A stretch of DNA of 64,000 bases from Microbacterium capsulatum (GTDB lineage: Bacteria; Actinomycetota; Actinomycetes; Actinomycetales; Microbacteriaceae). Of the stretch, positions 42,301-49,908 are shown piece by piece. The stretch's first letter is position 1. Every line of letters starts with the position of its first letter. Made by a program: the position numbers and the translations under genes. The notes under the pieces are model-generated. The model saw only the letters and a list, made by a program, of their open reading frames with translations, was not told the DNA's origin and made no database searches. The stretch lies in assembly GCF_030865425.1 (NCBI RefSeq), contig NZ_JAVFCB010000013.1, positions 1 through 64,000 on the forward strand, in the 5' to 3' direction.

Positions 42301-44331
42301 GCCGAGCTCGAACGGGCGGCCGAGGCCGTCGCCGTGCCAGAACGGCACCTTGCCGGGCTGCCCGTACGCGGGGATGACGTTCACCCGGTCGTGCGTGATC
42401 TCGGCGATCCGCCAGCTCGTCGTGCCGAGGGTGAACACGTCGCCCACGCGCGACTCGTAGACCATCTCCTCGTCGAGCTCGCCGACGCGGGCGCCGGTCG
42501 TCTCGCCCGCGACGAAGACGCCGAAGAGTCCGCGATCGGGGATCGTGCCGCCGCTCGTGACCGCGATCCGCTGCGCGCCGGGTCGGCCGGTGAGGGTGCC
42601 CGCGTCGCGGTCCCAGACGAGCCGGGGGCGCAGCTCGGCGAACTCGTCGGACGGGAAGCGCCCGGCGAGCAGGTCGAGAGTCGCTTCGTACGCCGAGCGG
42701 GGGAGCGCCGCGAAGGGCGCGCTGCGCCGGACCGTGTCGAACCACCCCTCCACGTCGAGCGGATCCAGGGCGCAGGCCGCGACGGTCTGCTGCGCCAGGA
42801 TGTCGAGGGGGTTGCGCGGCACGGAGATCGCCTCGATCTGACCGGCCAGCATCCGCTCGGTGACGATCGCGGTGTGCAGCACGTCGCCGCGGTGCTTCGG
42901 GAAGAGCGAGGCGCGGCTGATCTCGCCGACCTGGTGCCCGGCGCGGCCCACGCGCTGCAGCCCCGACGCGGCCGACGGGGGAGCCTCGACCTGGATGACG
43001 AGGTCGACCGCGCCCATGTCGATGCCGAGCTCGAGGCTGCTCGTCGCGACGACGCAGCGCAGCACACCCGACTTCAGCTCCTCCTCGACGAGCGCCCGCT
43101 GCTCCTTCGAGACCGAGCCGTGGTGCGCCTTCGCGAGAACGGGGTCCGCGCCACCGCTCGTTGAGCGAGCGGCGCGAGACGGAACGCCCTCCGCCCCGGA
43201 CTGCGTCTCGTCTCGGTCGGCTTCGCCGCCCTCGCTCGACGACCGGGATTCGTAGATCTCGTTCAGCCGCCCGGTGAGCCGTTCGGCGAGGCGCCGCGAG
43301 TTGGCGAACACGATCGTGGACCGGTTCTCCAGGATGCGGTCCACGATCGCCTCCTCCACGTGCGGCCACACGGATCCGGTCATCTCGGTGTTCTCGCCGA
43401 ACGCGTCGGCCCCGAAGTCCTCGGAGCGCTCAGCCCCCGGCGGCCGCGGCGTCTCGGCCGTGCCCGGCGGGGGTGGCGGGTTGAGCATGTCCTCGATCGG
43501 CACGACGACCTGCAGATCGAACGTCTTCGACGCGCGCGGGGCCACGATCTCCACGGGCTGCGCGCCGCCGAGGAACCGGGCCACCTCGTCGATCGGCCGG
43601 ACGGTGGCGGACAGGCCGATCCGCTGCACGGGGCGGAAGTCCGCCGGATCCGGGGCGGCGGCGCGGCGCAGCTGATCCAGCCGCTCGAGGCTCACCGCGA
43701 GGTGCGCGCCGCGTTTGGTCGCCGCCACGGCGTGCACCTCGTCGACGATCACGGTGTGCACGTCGCGCAGGGTCTCCCCGGCGCGACTGGTGAGCATGAG
43801 GTAGAGCGACTCGGGCGTCGTGATGAGGATGTCCGGCGGATCCGCGACGAGCCTGCGCCGGTCGGACGCCGTCGTGTCGCCGGAGCGCACGCCCACCGTG
43901 ACCGAGGGGGCGGGGATCCCGAGCCGCCGGGCGGACTGGCCGATCCCGGTCAGCGGCGAGCGCAGGTTGCGCTCCACGTCGACGCCGAGCGCCTTGAGCG
44001 GGGAGATGTAGAGGATGTGCGTGCGCCCCGGTCGTTCCTCGCCGCGGCCCTTGCCCTTCCGTGGCGGCTCGGGCGCGGCCGCTGCCTCCGTGCGCTCCCG
44101 GAACACCCGGTCGATCGCCCAGAGGAACGCCGAGAGCGTCTTCCCGGATCCGGTCGGGGCGACCACGAGCGCGTGCCTGCCCGCCGAGATCGCCTCCCAC
44201 GCCCCCGCCTGCGCCGGGGTGGGCGCGGTGAACGCCCCGCGGAACCAGTCCCGGGTCGCGGGGGTGAAACGGTCGAGCACGCGGTGTGCTGAGCCTGTCG
44301 AAGTATCGTGCGCCTGCTCGGTCGAGGGCAT
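39316..44331 (-). CDS. lhr: Lhr-type large DNA helicase
   Basis: This 1671-residue superfamily 2 ATP-dependent 3'-5' helicase acts in DNA repair. Walker A is APTGSGKT (58-65), motif II VDEVHA (196-201) and motif III GLSATV. Helicase-C follows with VATSSLELGIDMGAVDLVIQ and QRVGRAGHQ. The winged-helix, beta-barrel and Lhr C-terminal regions then extend to TPRGYTLRKAV. It is longer than usual because two low-complexity insertions interrupt it, at about 362-391 and 1011-1094, both made of palindromic or 39-bp tandem DNA repeats in frame. ATG 44331 gives MPSTEQAHDT. It lies beside nei, fitting a repair role. Confidence 0.95.
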   Translation of the reverse strand: MPSTEQAHDTSTGSAHRVLDRFTPATRDWFRGAFTAPTPAQAGAWEAISAGRHALVVAPTGSGKTLSAFLWAIDRVFRERTEAAAAPEPPRKGKGRGEERPGRTHILYISPLKALGVDVERNLRSPLTGIGQSARRLGIPAPSVTVGVRSGDTTASDRRRLVADPPDILITTPESLYLMLTSRAGETLRDVHTVIVDEVHAVAATKRGAHLAVSLERLDQLRRAAAPDPADFRPVQRIGLSATVRPIDEVARFLGGAQPVEIVAPRASKTFDLQVVVPIEDMLNPPPPPGTAETPRPPGAERSEDFGADAFGENTEMTGSVWPHVEEAIVDRILENRSTIVFANSRRLAERLTGRLNEIYESRSSSEGGEADRDETQSGAEGVPSRAARSTSGGADPVLAKAHHGSVSKEQRALVEEELKSGVLRCVVATSSLELGIDMGAVDLVIQVEAPPSAASGLQRVGRAGHQVGEISRASLFPKHRGDVLHTAIVTERMLAGQIEAISVPRNPLDILAQQTVAACALDPLDVEGWFDTVRRSAPFAALPRSAYEATLDLLAGRFPSDEFAELRPRLVWDRDAGTLTGRPGAQRIAVTSGGTIPDRGLFGVFVAGETTGARVGELDEEMVYESRVGDVFTLGTTSWRIAEITHDRVNVIPAYGQPGKVPFWHGDGLGRPFELGEALGRFNREVHGATPEQARERLTAAGLDDRAQANLLAHLNEQKESTGTLPTDRALTVERGRDEIGDWRVILHSPYGQTVHAPWALAVNARIRERLGVEGSAVASDDGIIVRVPDADAEPPGAELFVFDPDELERIVTDEVGGSALFAARFRECAARALLMPRTNPNRRTPLWQQRQRSAQLLEVARKHPTFPIILETLREVLQDVYDLPSLRRLATGIAERRIRLVEVQTPQPSPFARDLLFGYVGAFMYEGDSPLAERRAAALSVDPALLGELLGTVELRELLDPDVIAQFEREAQRLDPSRRARGVEGVADLLRILGPLDAAEAAARLDPDPEGSLSEDGGADPSPRSLSEDGGADPSPGSLSEDGGADPSPGSLREDGGADPSPGSLSEDGGADRDETRSPAENHVSSRSTRSATAPEAAAHLAVLIGARRAIEVTIGGVRRVAAIEDAGRLRDALGVPLPVGIPVAFLEPVADPLGDLVARHARTHGPFLGSAVAARFGIGPAVVRQTLQRLESEGRVTSGYFLPEAPSPGSAADETEWCDTEVLRRLRMRSLAAIRGSVEPVPPTAFARFLPEWQHLARPLEGIDGVATVIEQLAGVPIPASAWESLVLPQRVRDYSPAMLDELTSAGEVVWAGHGALPGRDGWVSLHPADLAPFTVPFADENPEDGSLEAQLLAALASGGAYFAAQLREATGAENEASVVDALWNLAWSGHVTNDTFAPIRSLLSGGSQAHKVTRRAPRTRTFRGISLARPAAAARPLSVGGRWSLLPAAETDPARRATVSAGLLLDRYGVVTRGSVQSEGLPGGFAQAYRVLAGFEEAGHCRRGYVIERLGAAQFAASATIDRLRTFAGLADPPPRIARTLAATDPANPYGAALGWPRLDEVPHRPGRKAGALVVLVDGSPALYLERGGRTVLAFTRDEEELRAATADLAATARARRLETLTVEKVNGEGMYERGADGHGRSAALGRLLQEAGFVATPRGYTLRKAV
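41047..41137. repeat. Palindromic repeat inside lhr, copy 1
   Basis: GGTCGCTGAGCGAG ... GAGACGAAACG faces CGTTTCGTCTCG ... CTCGCTCAACGACC. In frame it encodes the linker GGADRDETRSPAENHVSSRS. The same layout is found at 43157-43244. Confidence 0.8.
41111..41296. repeat. 39-bp tandem array inside lhr, about 4.8 copies
   Basis: The unit starts TCGGCTCCGCCGTCCTCGCT and recurs exactly every 39 bp at 41111, 41150, 41189, 41228 and 41267 with only one or two base changes. On the coding strand it gives a 13-residue repeat, SLSEDGGADPSPG. The length is a multiple of three, so copy number can change without breaking lhr. Confidence 0.93.
43157..43244. repeat. Palindromic repeat inside lhr, copy 2
   Basis: GCTCGTTGAGCGAGC ... 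GCGAGACGGAACG faces CTGCGTCTCGTCTCGG ... CTCGCTCGACGACC. It encodes EGGEADRDETQSGAEGVPSRAARST, clearly related to the first insertion. Located between helicase motifs, where a surface loop would be tolerated. Confidence 0.8.
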
Positions 44332-44425
44332 GGATCCATCTTCGCGGTCGCCAGGGACATTCGGGCCCGCCAACCTGTCGCGGATCTCCAAGCCCGGTGT
44401 CGGCGGGCGGTGCGACGATGAAGAC

Positions 44426-44842
44426 ATGGCCGAGCACACGACGAACTACACGAGCACGTTCATCGAGGTGGCCGAGGACTGCCCGACCGACCATGCGCAG
44501 GAGCCGCCCGCGGGTGAGAGCCCCACGATCGCGGCGCTGCACTACCGGCTGATCGCCGAGCACCGCGGCCGCACCTCCGACGACGTCATCTTCACGACCT
44601 GGGCGCTGCGCCGGGGCACGGATCCGGCCGACGCCGCAACGCGGGAGCAGTTCTTCTCGAAGGGACAGGCCTGCCTGCGGTCCTCGCCCCTCGGCAAGCG
44701 CTACGGCTGGGGGATCCTGCACGACGCCGACGGACGCGTCTCGCTCGTGCCGCGGGAGTCGGAGGAGTACGCGCGACTCGCCGCGGACCCGGCCCTCGGT
44801 CACACCCGGGCGATGCGCGCCCGGCGCGCCCCGCGCGCCTGA
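44426..44842 (+). CDS. DUF6157 family protein
   Basis: This 138-residue protein opens MAEHTTNYTSTFIEVAEDCP, then ESPTIAALHYRLIAEHRGRTSDDVIFTTWALRRG and CLRSSPLGKRYGWGILHDADGRVSLVPRESEEYARL, all typical of DUF6157. The family is widespread in bacteria; its function is unknown. It is divergent from lhr, with a 94-bp space. Its last codons lie in a 17-bp tandem duplication (44833-44866) that also supplies the end of the convergent ABC-F gene. Confidence 0.85.
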   Translation: MAEHTTNYTSTFIEVAEDCPTDHAQEPPAGESPTIAALHYRLIAEHRGRTSDDVIFTTWALRRGTDPADAATREQFFSKGQACLRSSPLGKRYGWGILHDADGRVSLVPRESEEYARLAADPALGHTRAMRARRAPRA

Positions 44843-44866
44843 CTCACCCGCGCGCCTGACTCACCC
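44833..44866. repeat. 17-bp tandem duplication between convergent genes
   Basis: GCGCGCCTGACTCACCC occurs twice in direct succession. The first copy holds the stop of the DUF6157 gene and the second the stop of the ABC-F gene on the other strand. Confidence 0.9.
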
Positions 44867-46531
44867 GGCCCCCACCTCCGTGAGCGCGCCCTCGGCGTCG
44901 AGCTCGAGGGTCAGGTCGAGGTCCAGCCGGCCGAGGAACGCGTCGTCGTGGCTCACCACGAGCACGGCGCCGCGGTAGGCGCGCAGCGCCTGCACGACCT
45001 GGTCGACCGTGTCGAGGTCGAGGTTGTTCGTCGGCTCGTCCAGCACCACGAGGTGCGGTGCCGGATCCGCCAGCAGCAGCGCCGCCAGGGCGACCCGGAA
45101 GCGCTCGCCGCCGGACAGGGATCCGACCCGCCGATCCATCGCCGCGCCGCGGATGAGGAACCTCGCGAGCCGGTTGCGCAGCTCCTTCTCCGGGATCTCC
45201 GGCGCCCGTGCGGCGATGTTCTCGACGACGGTCGCCGACTCGTCCAGCCCGTCCATCCGCTGCGGCAGGTAGCCGATGCGATCGGTGTGCCGTGCCGAAC
45301 TCAGTCGATCCCGCACCGGAGCGGACCCGTCCTCGTCCGATGCCCCCGATCCGACGGAGTCCGGCGCATCGGCGTGCACGAGCCGCCGCAGCAGCGTCGT
45401 CTTGCCGACCCCGTTGCGGCCGATCAGGGCGACCCGTTCCGGCCCCTGGATCGTCCAGGACCGCTCCGCATCGCCGAGCGTCGCGATCCGGCGGGCCCGC
45501 GAGACCTCCGGATCCGGCAGTTCGATCTTCATCGTCGCGTCGTCCCGCACCCGGCGGCCCGCCTCGGCGAGAGCGGTGCGGGCTGCTCCCTCCTTCTCGG
45601 CGACCTCGGTGCGGAGCTTCCCCGCGGACACCTCCGCGGCCATCCGACGACCGTGCGCGACGATCTTCGGCACGCGCTTCTCGTGCTCGGCCCTGTTCGC
45701 CGTCCGCGCCCGATGCGCGAGCTTGGTCTGCGCCTCGATCCGCTGCCGCTTCTGGATCTTCAGGACCTGGGCGGCGTCCCGCTCGGCCTGCTTTGCGGAG
45801 CTCTGCTCGGCGTCCAGCCAGGCGCGCCAGGCCGAATACGGCCCGCCGAACACGCTCAGCTCGCGGCCGTACAGCTCGGCGGTGTCGTCCATGAGCTCGA
45901 GCAGCGCGACGTCGTGGCTGACCACGACGAGCGTGCCCCGCCACGAGCGGACCATGTCGGCGAGGCGGGCCCGCGCGTCGCGGTCGAGGTTGTTCGTCGG
46001 CTCGTCGAGGAGCGTGATCGGGGCGCGGCGCGCGCGGATCCCCGCGATCGCGACGAGCACCGCCTCGCCGCCGGAGAGCTCCCCGACGGTGCGGTCGAGG
46101 AAGGACGGATCGCCCTCGTCCGCCATGAGGCCCGCCTCGGCCAGCGCGGCCTCGGCGCGGGCCTCGACGTCCCAGTCGTCGCCAACCTCGTCGAATCGGG
46201 CGGGGTCGACGTCGCCGGCCGCGATCGCACGGACGGCGTCGAGGGCCCGGGCGACGCCGAGCAGCTCGGCCACGCGGGCGTGCGTGTCGAGGGTGAGGCG
46301 CTGCGGCAGGTAGGCGACGTCGCCCATGGCGGACACGTGTCCCGACGTGGGCGCGAGTTCTCCGGCGATGAGCCGGAGCAGCGTCGACTTGCCGGATCCG
46401 TTGCGGCCGACGAGGCCCGTGCGGCCGGTGCCGAACGTGCCGGAGACGGCGTCCAGCGCGACGGCTCCGTCGGGCCAGACGACCGTGGCGCGGTCGAGGA
46501 CGACGGCGGAGGAAGGGGTGAGCGATGACAT
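44861..46531 (-). CDS. ABC-F family ATPase
   Basis: This 556-residue soluble protein has two ABC ATPase domains and no membrane segment. The first has GRNGSGKST, LSGGEAVLVAIAG and LLDEPTNNLD. The second has GRNGVGKTT, LSGGERFRVALAALLL and VLDEPTNNLD, with a charged interdomain linker (roughly 230-330, rich in Arg, Lys and Ala) that would reach into the ribosome. Members act as translation factors or ribosome-protection proteins; which role applies here is uncertain. ATG 46531 begins MSSLTPSSAVVLDRATVVW; longer readings lack a ribosome site. Confidence 0.9.
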   Translation of the reverse strand: MSSLTPSSAVVLDRATVVWPDGAVALDAVSGTFGTGRTGLVGRNGSGKSTLLRLIAGELAPTSGHVSAMGDVAYLPQRLTLDTHARVAELLGVARALDAVRAIAAGDVDPARFDEVGDDWDVEARAEAALAEAGLMADEGDPSFLDRTVGELSGGEAVLVAIAGIRARRAPITLLDEPTNNLDRDARARLADMVRSWRGTLVVVSHDVALLELMDDTAELYGRELSVFGGPYSAWRAWLDAEQSSAKQAERDAAQVLKIQKRQRIEAQTKLAHRARTANRAEHEKRVPKIVAHGRRMAAEVSAGKLRTEVAEKEGAARTALAEAGRRVRDDATMKIELPDPEVSRARRIATLGDAERSWTIQGPERVALIGRNGVGKTTLLRRLVHADAPDSVGSGASDEDGSAPVRDRLSSARHTDRIGYLPQRMDGLDESATVVENIAARAPEIPEKELRNRLARFLIRGAAMDRRVGSLSGGERFRVALAALLLADPAPHLVVLDEPTNNLDLDTVDQVVQALRAYRGAVLVVSHDDAFLGRLDLDLTLELDAEGALTEVGAG

Positions 46532-46923
46532 GGGCGACTCCCGGGGTGTGCGGGTGCGCTGATGCCGGATCCGGTCGCGGGACGTCACGAAGAGGACGGT
46601 GCTCGAAAGGCTCGGCAACCGGGACCGGAGGTGCCTGGGCGGCAGGAAGGATCGTCGGATCAGCGCGTGGATGGAACGCGGAGGCGACGACTCAGATCAA
46701 CGGACTTCCCTACACGGCGGACAGGACGCAGATGACGATACCGACGGGCAGCGGTTCGTGCAACCCGGGCGTGTCGTGGGCAGCCGGAAGGCCCATGTCC
46801 CGAATTCCGCTGCGATACGACCGGATCGGCAGCAGAAATCGGGACACGGTGGGACGGAGAGCGAGACGCGGATCCATCGCGCGGCGGATGCCGGCGGCCT
46901 CCCCGATTCCGTACGGTGGAGGC
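46532..46923. other. 392-bp intergenic space without a gene
   Basis: This space lies between the divergent ABC-F and glycine-rich protein genes. No credible coding frame is seen. It holds one GTGTCCC-type palindrome (46795-46847) and should contain promoters for both flanking genes. A leader that senses antibiotics, as some ABC-F genes have, cannot be excluded. Confidence 0.5.
46795..46847. repeat. Palindrome, GTGTCCC family, copy 1
   Basis: ATGTCCCGAATTCCGCTGC faces GCAGCAGAAATCGGGACAC; about 15 of 18 positions pair. Read on the minus strand it starts GTGTCCCGATTTCTGCTGCC, which strongly resembles GTGTCCCACTTTCTGCTGCA at 48693. Confidence 0.75.
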
Positions 46924-47265
46924 ATGACGGACGATCGGAGGGGCTCGGGCGAGATGCTCCGGCGGGTGGGGATGGGCGCCGGCCTGGCGATCGGCATGGG
47001 CGTCGGCGTGGCCCTGGGCGTCGCGCTGGACAACATGGGCGCCGGAATCGCCCTCGGTGTGGGGATCGGCATCGCCGTGATGAGCGCGTTCCTCGTGGCG
47101 GGATCGCGGATGGAGCGCGAGGCGGCGCAGCGGGCGGCCGAGGAGCGGGCGGCGGAGGAGCGCGGGTCCGACCTCGACGGTGAGGACGACGCGGGTCCCG
47201 GCAGCGACGCGGATCCGGGATCCGATCCGGATCCCGGATCCGATCCGGATCAGCCCTCGGCCTGA
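46924..47265 (+). CDS. Glycine-zipper small membrane protein with acidic tail
   Basis: This 113-residue protein has a Gly/Ala/Met-rich hydrophobic core (GMGAGLAIGMGVGVALGVALDNMGAGIALGVGIGIAVMSAFLVAG, about 16-60) with small-residue spacing typical of glycine zippers. A charged AAEERAAEER helix and an acidic GSDADPGSDPDPGSDPDQ tail follow. The tail is encoded by close-packed GGATCC hexamers. The function is unknown. Its 3' end overlaps the convergent esterase gene by 16 bp. Confidence 0.65.
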   Translation: MTDDRRGSGEMLRRVGMGAGLAIGMGVGVALGVALDNMGAGIALGVGIGIAVMSAFLVAGSRMEREAAQRAAEERAAEERGSDLDGEDDAGPGSDADPGSDPDPGSDPDQPSA

Positions 47266-47912
47266 GCGTCTTCCAGCCAGCGCTCCAGGAACCGGCGCAC
47301 GTCGGCCAGCTCGTCCTCCGAGACGCTGTGCGTGAGCCCCTGGTAGACGCGTCCGGAGAGCTCCGCGTGCTCGGGCAGCCACTGCGCGGTGTGCTCGACG
47401 AGCTCGGGCGGGATGACGTCGTCGTTCGTGCCGCGGCCCCAGAACACCGGCGTACGGCGCTCGCGCAGTCCGGGATCGTTCGGCAGGTCGCCGGGCGAGG
47501 CGTAGCCGCTGAGATTGACCACCGCGGAGATCCGCTCCGGATCCCGGCGCATCGTCTGGATCGCGACCGAGGCCCCCTGCGAGAACCCGAGCAGCGCGAT
47601 CGACGGCGCATCGGCCGTCTCGGCGTCCAGCCAGCGCAGCACGGCGTCGGCGGCCGCGGTCACGGTGGCCGGGTCCCGGCGCTCCAGCTCCTGGATCGGG
47701 TACCAGGACCGCCCGGGCATCGGCCACGGCGCGCCCAGCGGCGCAGGCAGCGACGCCACAGCCACGCCCTCGGGCAGGAACGGCACGAGCGCGAACAGGT
47801 CCTTCTCGTCCGAGCCGTAGCCGTGCAGCAGCACGAGGAGCGGAAGCCCCTCGCCCCGTCGCGCCCAGTGCACGGCGTCGCGATCGATCTGCACGGTCAC
47901 CTGTTCTTCCAT
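47250..47912 (-). CDS. Phospholipase/carboxylesterase family hydrolase
   Basis: This 220-residue serine esterase has the alpha/beta fold: LPLLVLLHGYGSDEKDL (23-39, oxyanion strand), LLGFSQGASVAI (GFSQG, Ser111), an Asp in GTNDDVIP (about 161-168) and His195 in GLTHSVSEDEL. This is a complete triad of the abhydrolase_2 type. The substrate is unknown. It is read on the minus strand, divergent from the NUDIX gene, and its 3' end overlaps that of the glycine-zipper gene. Confidence 0.88.
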   Translation of the reverse strand: MEEQVTVQIDRDAVHWARRGEGLPLLVLLHGYGSDEKDLFALVPFLPEGVAVASLPAPLGAPWPMPGRSWYPIQELERRDPATVTAAADAVLRWLDAETADAPSIALLGFSQGASVAIQTMRRDPERISAVVNLSGYASPGDLPNDPGLRERRTPVFWGRGTNDDVIPPELVEHTAQWLPEHAELSGRVYQGLTHSVSEDELADVRRFLERWLEDAQAEG

Positions 47913-47993
47913 ACGACCATCCTGCCGCAGCCCCGCCGTGATCCCGGTGCCGGAGTCGGCACGGATCCGGGGCATCGCTGGTAGAAAAGGAGC

Positions 47994-48623
47994 ATGGCGG
48001 TACGCACACCCGACCCCGATCCGGCCGACAACGGCGACGACCTCCCGGACGCGCTCTCCGGAGCGCTGTCGGACGGGCTCGCCGGCCTCGGCGCGTCGGG
48101 CGGGGCGAACCCCGGTTGGCTGACCGACTTCGAGCTCGCGAACGCGCGCCGCCGGCTGCCGATCCTGTACGTCGAGGCCGTTCCGGTGCGCACGGACGGA
48201 TCCGGTCAGGTGACCGATATCGGGATCCTGCTGCGGGCGACGCCGCTCGGCGAGATCACCCGCACGATCGTCTCGGGCCGGGTGCGCTACGGCGAGACCG
48301 TGCGCGACGCGCTGTTCCGGCACCTGGAGAACGACCTCGGTCCGATGGCGTTCCCGATGCTGCCGCCGTCGCCGACCCCGTTCACGGTCGCCGAGTACTT
48401 CCCGATCCCCGGCGTCAGCGCCTACAACGACGACCGGCAGCATGCCGTGTCGCTCGCGTTCGTCGTGCCGGTCACGGGCACGTGCGAGCCCCGTCAGGAC
48501 GCGCTCGAGGTGACCTGGTTCAGCCCGGAGGAGGCGGCCAGCGACGCGCTCGCCGCCGAGATGGAGGGCGGCCGCGGCACGCTGATCCGTCAGGCCCTCG
48601 CCCACCTCGGCCTGCTGCGCTGA
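47994..48623 (+). CDS. NUDIX-type protein, DUF4916 family
   Basis: This 209-residue protein is of the actinobacterial DUF4916 group, a NUDIX-fold family. PGWLTDFELANARRRLPILYVEAVPVRTDGSGQVTDIGILLRA is the conserved opening. In place of a full Nudix box the helix reads GRVRYGETVRDALFRHLENDLG, so hydrolase activity is uncertain. VSLAFVVPVTG and WFSPEEAAS follow. An acidic low-complexity N-terminus (PDPDPADNGDDLPDA) precedes the domain. GAGC and AAAGGAG bases stand before the ATG. Confidence 0.85.
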   Translation: MAVRTPDPDPADNGDDLPDALSGALSDGLAGLGASGGANPGWLTDFELANARRRLPILYVEAVPVRTDGSGQVTDIGILLRATPLGEITRTIVSGRVRYGETVRDALFRHLENDLGPMAFPMLPPSPTPFTVAEYFPIPGVSAYNDDRQHAVSLAFVVPVTGTCEPRQDALEVTWFSPEEAASDALAAEMEGGRGTLIRQALAHLGLLR

Positions 48624-48670
48624 GGCCCGCCCTGCCCCGGCGGCGGGGCTGCGCCGCCTGTGCTGACGAC

Positions 48671-48746
48671 CGTGTCCCACGTCCGACGGGCCGTGTCCCA
48701 CTTTCTGCTGCAGATCCCGCCGGATCACCGCCGAAAGTGGGACACG
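48671..48746. repeat. Composite palindrome, GTGTCCC family, copy 2
   Basis: The perfect 14-bp arms CGTGTCCCACTTTC (48692) and GAAAGTGGGACACG (ending 48746) enclose 27 bases. A further direct copy CGTGTCCCAC lies at 48671, so one side holds two copies of the word. It lies in the convergent gap between the NUDIX and threonine aldolase genes. Confidence 0.88.
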
Positions 48747-48762
48747 ATCCCGGTGAACGGTC

Positions 48763-49830
48763 TCAGCGGCTGGTCTCCTGCGCGACGAGCGCGACGAGCG
48801 CGTCGATGTCGGCCTCGGTCGTGTCGAAGCTGCTCATCAGGCGCACCTCGTTGCGGGACGCGTCCCAGTCGTAGAAGCGGAAGCTCTCGCGCAGCCGGTC
48901 GGCGACGCCGTCGGGCAGCGTCGCGAAGACGCCGTTCGACTGGGTCGGCTGGGTGAAGCCGACGCCCTGGATCGATCCGTCGGCGATGCCCGCCTCGAGC
49001 GAGGTCCGCAGACGCTGCGCCATCGCGTTCGAGTGCCGGGCGTTGCGCAGCCACAGGTCGCCCTCGAGCAGCGCGATGAGCTGTGCCGAGACGAAGCGCA
49101 TCTTCGAGGCGAGCTGCATGTTGAACTTGCGCGAGAACGTCAGACCGTCGGCCGCGCCAGGGGTCAGCACGACGATCGCCTCGCCGAGCATGGCGCCGTT
49201 CTTCGTGCCGCCGAAGCTCAGCACGTCGATACCGGCGTCGCGGGTGAACGCGCGCAGCGGCAGGTCGAGCGCGGCCGCCGCGTTCGAGATGCGGGCGCCG
49301 TCGAGGTGCAGCTTCATGCCGCGCGAGTGCGCGTGGTCGGCCAGAGCCCGGATCTCCTCGGCCGTGTAGAGCGTGCCGACCTCGGTGGACTGGGTGATCG
49401 AGACGACGAGCGGCTGGGCGCGGTGCTCGTCGCCCCAGCCCCAGGCCTCGCGGTCGACGAGCTCGGGGGTGAGCTTGCCGTCCGCGGTCGGGACGGAGAG
49501 GATCTTGAACCCGCCGATCCGCTCCGGCGCGCCGCCCTCGTCGACGTTGATGTGCGCGGTCGCGGCCGAGATCACGGCGCCCCAGCGCGGCAGCATCGCC
49601 TGCAGGCCGGTGACGTTGGCGCCGGTGCCGTTGAAGACGGGGAAGGCCTCGACGTCCTCGCCGAAGTGGTGCCGGAAGACCTCCTGCAGCCGCTCGGTGT
49701 ACTGATCCTCGCCGTACGCGATCTGATGGCCGTCGTTGGCCCGTGCGATCGCGGCGAGCACCTCGGGGTGGATGCCGGAATAGTTGTCGGATGCGAAGCC
49801 GCGCAGGGCGGTGTCGTGCAGAACGCTCAC
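48763..49830 (-). CDS. Low-specificity threonine aldolase family protein
   Basis: This 355-residue PLP enzyme cleaves threonine or allo-threonine to glycine and acetaldehyde. FASDNYSGIHPEVL opens the fold. NGTGANVTGLQAML, GAVISAATAHINVDEGGAPE and KLHLDGARISNAAAALDL (Asp contacting PLP) follow. SFGGTKNGAM holds the PLP-binding Lys. No partner gene for glycine use is nearby. The start ATG is standard; the 3' end faces a GTGTCCC palindrome. Confidence 0.93.
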   Translation of the reverse strand: MSVLHDTALRGFASDNYSGIHPEVLAAIARANDGHQIAYGEDQYTERLQEVFRHHFGEDVEAFPVFNGTGANVTGLQAMLPRWGAVISAATAHINVDEGGAPERIGGFKILSVPTADGKLTPELVDREAWGWGDEHRAQPLVVSITQSTEVGTLYTAEEIRALADHAHSRGMKLHLDGARISNAAAALDLPLRAFTRDAGIDVLSFGGTKNGAMLGEAIVVLTPGAADGLTFSRKFNMQLASKMRFVSAQLIALLEGDLWLRNARHSNAMAQRLRTSLEAGIADGSIQGVGFTQPTQSNGVFATLPDGVADRLRESFRFYDWDASRNEVRLMSSFDTTEADIDALVALVAQETSR

Positions 49831-49908
49831 CGCCCAAGTCTATCGAGTGCGCGTTCCGACCCTTCGCCGGTCTTGACCGGATCCGCGCGGGTACGGGAGC
49901 ATTCGGGG

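Noticed and set aside
41077..43164. Long plus-strand frame opposite lhr
   Set aside because: It is a shadow of the helicase; composition is dominated by Arg, Glu, Gly and Val without domains.
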